From an uncultured Faecalibacterium sp. (GTDB lineage: Bacteria > Bacillota > Clostridia > Oscillospirales > Ruminococcaceae), in NCBI GenBank assembly GCA_900772565.1, contig CAAHET010000092.1, forward strand, positions 1-6,129: a DNA stretch of 6,129 nucleotides, written 5' to 3'. Numbering within the stretch: position 1 is the first letter of the stretch; each line of letters opens with the position of its first letter. Position numbers and translations under genes: made by a program. The notes under the pieces were generated by a model. That model had not been told where the DNA came from, did no database searches, and saw only the letters and a program-made list of their open reading frames with translations. Below are positions 3,953 to 6,129 of this stretch, piece after piece.

Positions 3953-6112
3953 ATGGATGAAATAAGAAAGTCCGGGCGCGTGACCATCCCCACCGACTTG
4001 GACGTGGTGCCCGAAACGCTGGAAATTCTGAAAAAGTGGGGTGCAGATGCCATCCGCGACTGCGACGGCACCGACTTTCCGCAGCAGCTGAAGGATGCCG
4101 ATGCAAAGATCTACTCCACCTATTATACCACCCGCAAGGATAACGCATGGGCCAAGGCGAACCCGGACGAGGTGCAGCAGTGCTACATCATGACCGGTTT
4201 CTACACCGCACCCGGTGACACGGTCACCATCCCGCTGATGAAGGGCATCAGCCCGGAGTTGATGCAGGTGAACACCAACGACGACATCACCCGCTGGTGG
4301 GAGGTCATGGACAGAACCACCGGTCAGCCCGTGCCGCCGGAGCAGTGGAGCTATGCGGACGGCAGCGTGACCGTGCAGGCCGTACCGTTCCATGAGTATA
4401 CTGTCAGTTTTCTGGCCTACCTCATCTGGGACCCGGTGCATATGTACAACGCTACCACCAACGGCTGGACGAACTTTGAACACCAGATCACCTTTGATGT
4501 GCGTCAGCCCAAGACCCACAAGTATTCCATGGAGCGCCTGCGCAAGTTCATCCAGGAGCATCCGTATGTGAATGTCATCCGCTACACCACCTTCTTCCAC
4601 CAGTTCACCCTGATCTTCGATGAACTGAAGCGGGAAAAGTTTGTGGACTGGTACGGCTACTCCGCTTCGGTCAGCCCTTATATCCTCAACCAGTTTGAGC
4701 AGGAGGTGGGCTACAAGTTCCGCCCGGAGTACATCATCGATCAGGGCTACTACAACAATCAGTATCGCGTACCCAGCAAGGAATACCGTGATTTTCAGGC
4801 GTTTCAGCGGCGGGAAGTTGCAAAGCTGGCCAAAGAAATGGTGGACATCACCCACGAGTGCGGGTGCGAGGCCATGATGTTCCTCGGCGATCACTGGATC
4901 GGCACCGAGCCCTTCATGCCGGAGTTCAAGACCATCGGACTGGATGCCGTGGTAGGCAGCGTGGGCAACGGCTCCACCCTGCGCCTGATCTCTGACATTG
5001 AGGGCGTGAAGTACACCGAGGGCCGTTTCCTGCCGTACTTCTTCCCGGACACCTTCCACGAGGGCGGCGACCCGGTGCGGGAAGCTAAGGAGAACTGGGT
5101 CACAGCCCGCCGCGCGATCCTGCGCAAGCCCATCGACCGCATCGGCTATGGCGGCTACCTGAAGCTGGCGCTGGACTTCCCGGAGTTCGTGGACTACGTG
5201 GAGAGCGTCTGCAACGAGTTCCGCGAACTGTACGAGAACATCAAGGGCACCACCCCCTACTGTGTCAAGCGAGTGGCCGTGCTGAACTGCTGGGGTAAAA
5301 TGCGGGCTTGGGGCTGCCACATGGTGCACCATGCCCTGTATTACAAGCAGAACTATAGCTATGCCGGTGTCATTGAGATGCTGTCCGGCGCGCCCTTTGA
5401 TGTGAAGTTTATCAGCTTTGAGGATATCAAGAACGACCCGCGTCTGCTGGATTCGTTGGATGTCATTATCAATGTAGGCGATGCCGATACCGCACACACC
5501 GGCGGCATCTGGTGGGAAGACCCGGAGATCTCCTCTGCTATCCGCAAGTTCGTCTGGAACGGCGGCGGTTTTATCGGCGTGGGTGAGCCTTCCGGTCACC
5601 CGTATCAGGGCCACATTCTCCAGCTTGCAAGCGTGCTGGGCGTGGAGGAGGAAAACGGCTTCACCCTGAACTACGACAAATACAACTGGGAAGAGCACCC
5701 CGACCACTTCATCCTGCAGGATGCCGACCAGCCCGTGGACTTTGGCGAGGGCAAGAAGAACATTTATGCGCTGGAAGGCACCGAGGTGCTGGTGCAGCGA
5801 AACAAAGAAGTGCAGATGGCGGCACACGACTTCGGCAAGGGTCGTGCCGTGTATATCAGCGGCGTGCCGTACAGTTTTGCCAACAGCCGCACCCTTTACC
5901 GTGCTATCCTGTGGAGTGCCCACAGCGAGGAGGAGCTGCATACATGGTTCAGCTCCAATTATAATGTAGAAGTTCATGCCTACGTCAAGAACGGAAAATA
6001 TTGTGTGGTGAACAACACTTACGAGCCGCAGGACACTACCGTTTACACCACAGACGGCAGCAGCTTTGCTCTGCATCTGGATGCCAACGAGATCAAGTGG
6101 TATGAGATCTAA
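3953..6112 (+). CDS. gnpA: 1,3-beta-galactosyl-N-acetylhexosamine phosphorylase (GH112; galacto-N-biose/lacto-N-biose phosphorylase)
   Basis: This 719-residue cytoplasmic inverting phosphorylase uses phosphate to split Gal-beta1,3-GalNAc or Gal-beta1,3-GlcNAc into alpha-galactose 1-phosphate and the free N-acetylhexosamine, saving one ATP. The N-terminal part (about 1-430) is the catalytic barrel with family signatures: DPVHMYNATTNGW (160-172), LGDHWIGTEP (311-320), VGSVGNGSTLRLISDI (334-349) and GRFLPYFFPDTFHEGGDP (357-374). Asp313 in LGDHWIG coincides in number with the general acid reported for the Bifidobacterium longum enzyme. A Rossmann-like middle domain (about 437-640) and a small beta-rich C-terminal domain (about 665-719) follow. 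There is no signal peptide. Length is close to the family norm (about 720-750). Val162, Tyr165, Asn166 and Arg210 are in place for N-acetylhexosamine acceptors, which makes the related galactosyl-rhamnose phosphorylase activity less likely, but GNB versus LNB preference cannot be read from sequence. The symbol lnpA is also used for this family. Confidence 0.95.
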   Translation: MDEIRKSGRVTIPTDLDVVPETLEILKKWGADAIRDCDGTDFPQQLKDADAKIYSTYYTTRKDNAWAKANPDEVQQCYIMTGFYTAPGDTVTIPLMKGISPELMQVNTNDDITRWWEVMDRTTGQPVPPEQWSYADGSVTVQAVPFHEYTVSFLAYLIWDPVHMYNATTNGWTNFEHQITFDVRQPKTHKYSMERLRKFIQEHPYVNVIRYTTFFHQFTLIFDELKREKFVDWYGYSASVSPYILNQFEQEVGYKFRPEYIIDQGYYNNQYRVPSKEYRDFQAFQRREVAKLAKEMVDITHECGCEAMMFLGDHWIGTEPFMPEFKTIGLDAVVGSVGNGSTLRLISDIEGVKYTEGRFLPYFFPDTFHEGGDPVREAKENWVTARRAILRKPIDRIGYGGYLKLALDFPEFVDYVESVCNEFRELYENIKGTTPYCVKRVAVLNCWGKMRAWGCHMVHHALYYKQNYSYAGVIEMLSGAPFDVKFISFEDIKNDPRLLDSLDVIINVGDADTAHTGGIWWEDPEISSAIRKFVWNGGGFIGVGEPSGHPYQGHILQLASVLGVEEENGFTLNYDKYNWEEHPDHFILQDADQPVDFGEGKKNIYALEGTEVLVQRNKEVQMAAHDFGKGRAVYISGVPYSFANSRTLYRAILWSAHSEEELHTWFSSNYNVEVHAYVKNGKYCVVNNTYEPQDTTVYTTDGSSFALHLDANEIKWYEI

Positions 6113-6129
6113 GTTCTCCTTTTTATAAA
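6113..6129. other. Downstream edge, no terminator visible
   Basis: Only 17 AT-rich bases follow the phosphorylase stop codon. No hairpin is formed within them, so the operon may continue beyond the window or the terminator may lie just outside. Confidence 0.5.

Noticed and set aside
3920..6076. A 718-residue leftward open frame opposite the phosphorylase gene
   Set aside because: It covers almost exactly the GH112 gene on the other strand, which has clear family motifs. Long antisense frames arise here from biased third codon positions.
1..6129. CRISPR array, tRNA, rRNA, insertion sequence or riboswitch
   Set aside because: No regular spaced repeats, cloverleaf, transposase or terminal inverted repeats, or recognisable aptamer core were seen on either strand.

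Overview
The window suggests a gut Clostridia-type Firmicute, most likely a relative of Faecalibacterium/Subdoligranulum. The reasons are GC-rich coding regions, strong AGGAGG-type ribosome binding sites, AT-rich intergenic DNA and a lipoprotein with a Ser/Ala-rich linker straight after its lipid-anchor cysteine. This taxonomic call is an inference from style, not from a marker gene.

Layout: positions 1-57 hold the first 19 codons of a gene read leftward off the window edge; its product cannot be identified. Positions 58-472 are an AT-rich divergent control region with one candidate promoter per direction, an 11-base direct repeat and imperfect palindromes. From 473 onward five genes run rightward: a Tat/lipoprotein solute-binding protein, a strong intrinsic terminator, two CUT1-type sugar permeases, a 63-residue two-helix membrane protein, and a 719-residue GH112 1,3-beta-galactosyl-N-acetylhexosamine phosphorylase (GNB/LNB phosphorylase). 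The window ends 17 bases after the phosphorylase stop codon.

Together the genes form an uptake-and-phosphorolysis cassette. The binding protein is expected to capture galacto-N-biose (Gal-beta1,3-GalNAc, from mucin O-glycans) and/or lacto-N-biose (Gal-beta1,3-GlcNAc, from milk oligosaccharides). The two permeases import it using an ATPase encoded elsewhere. The phosphorylase then splits it in the cytoplasm with phosphate into galactose 1-phosphate and the free N-acetylhexosamine. No transporter ATPase, N-acetylhexosamine kinase, uridylyltransferase or extracellular glycosidase lies in the window.

Most of this is a recognisable catabolic operon. The less familiar elements are the small membrane protein between permease and enzyme genes, the internal terminator after the binding-protein gene, and the repeat-bearing divergent control region.
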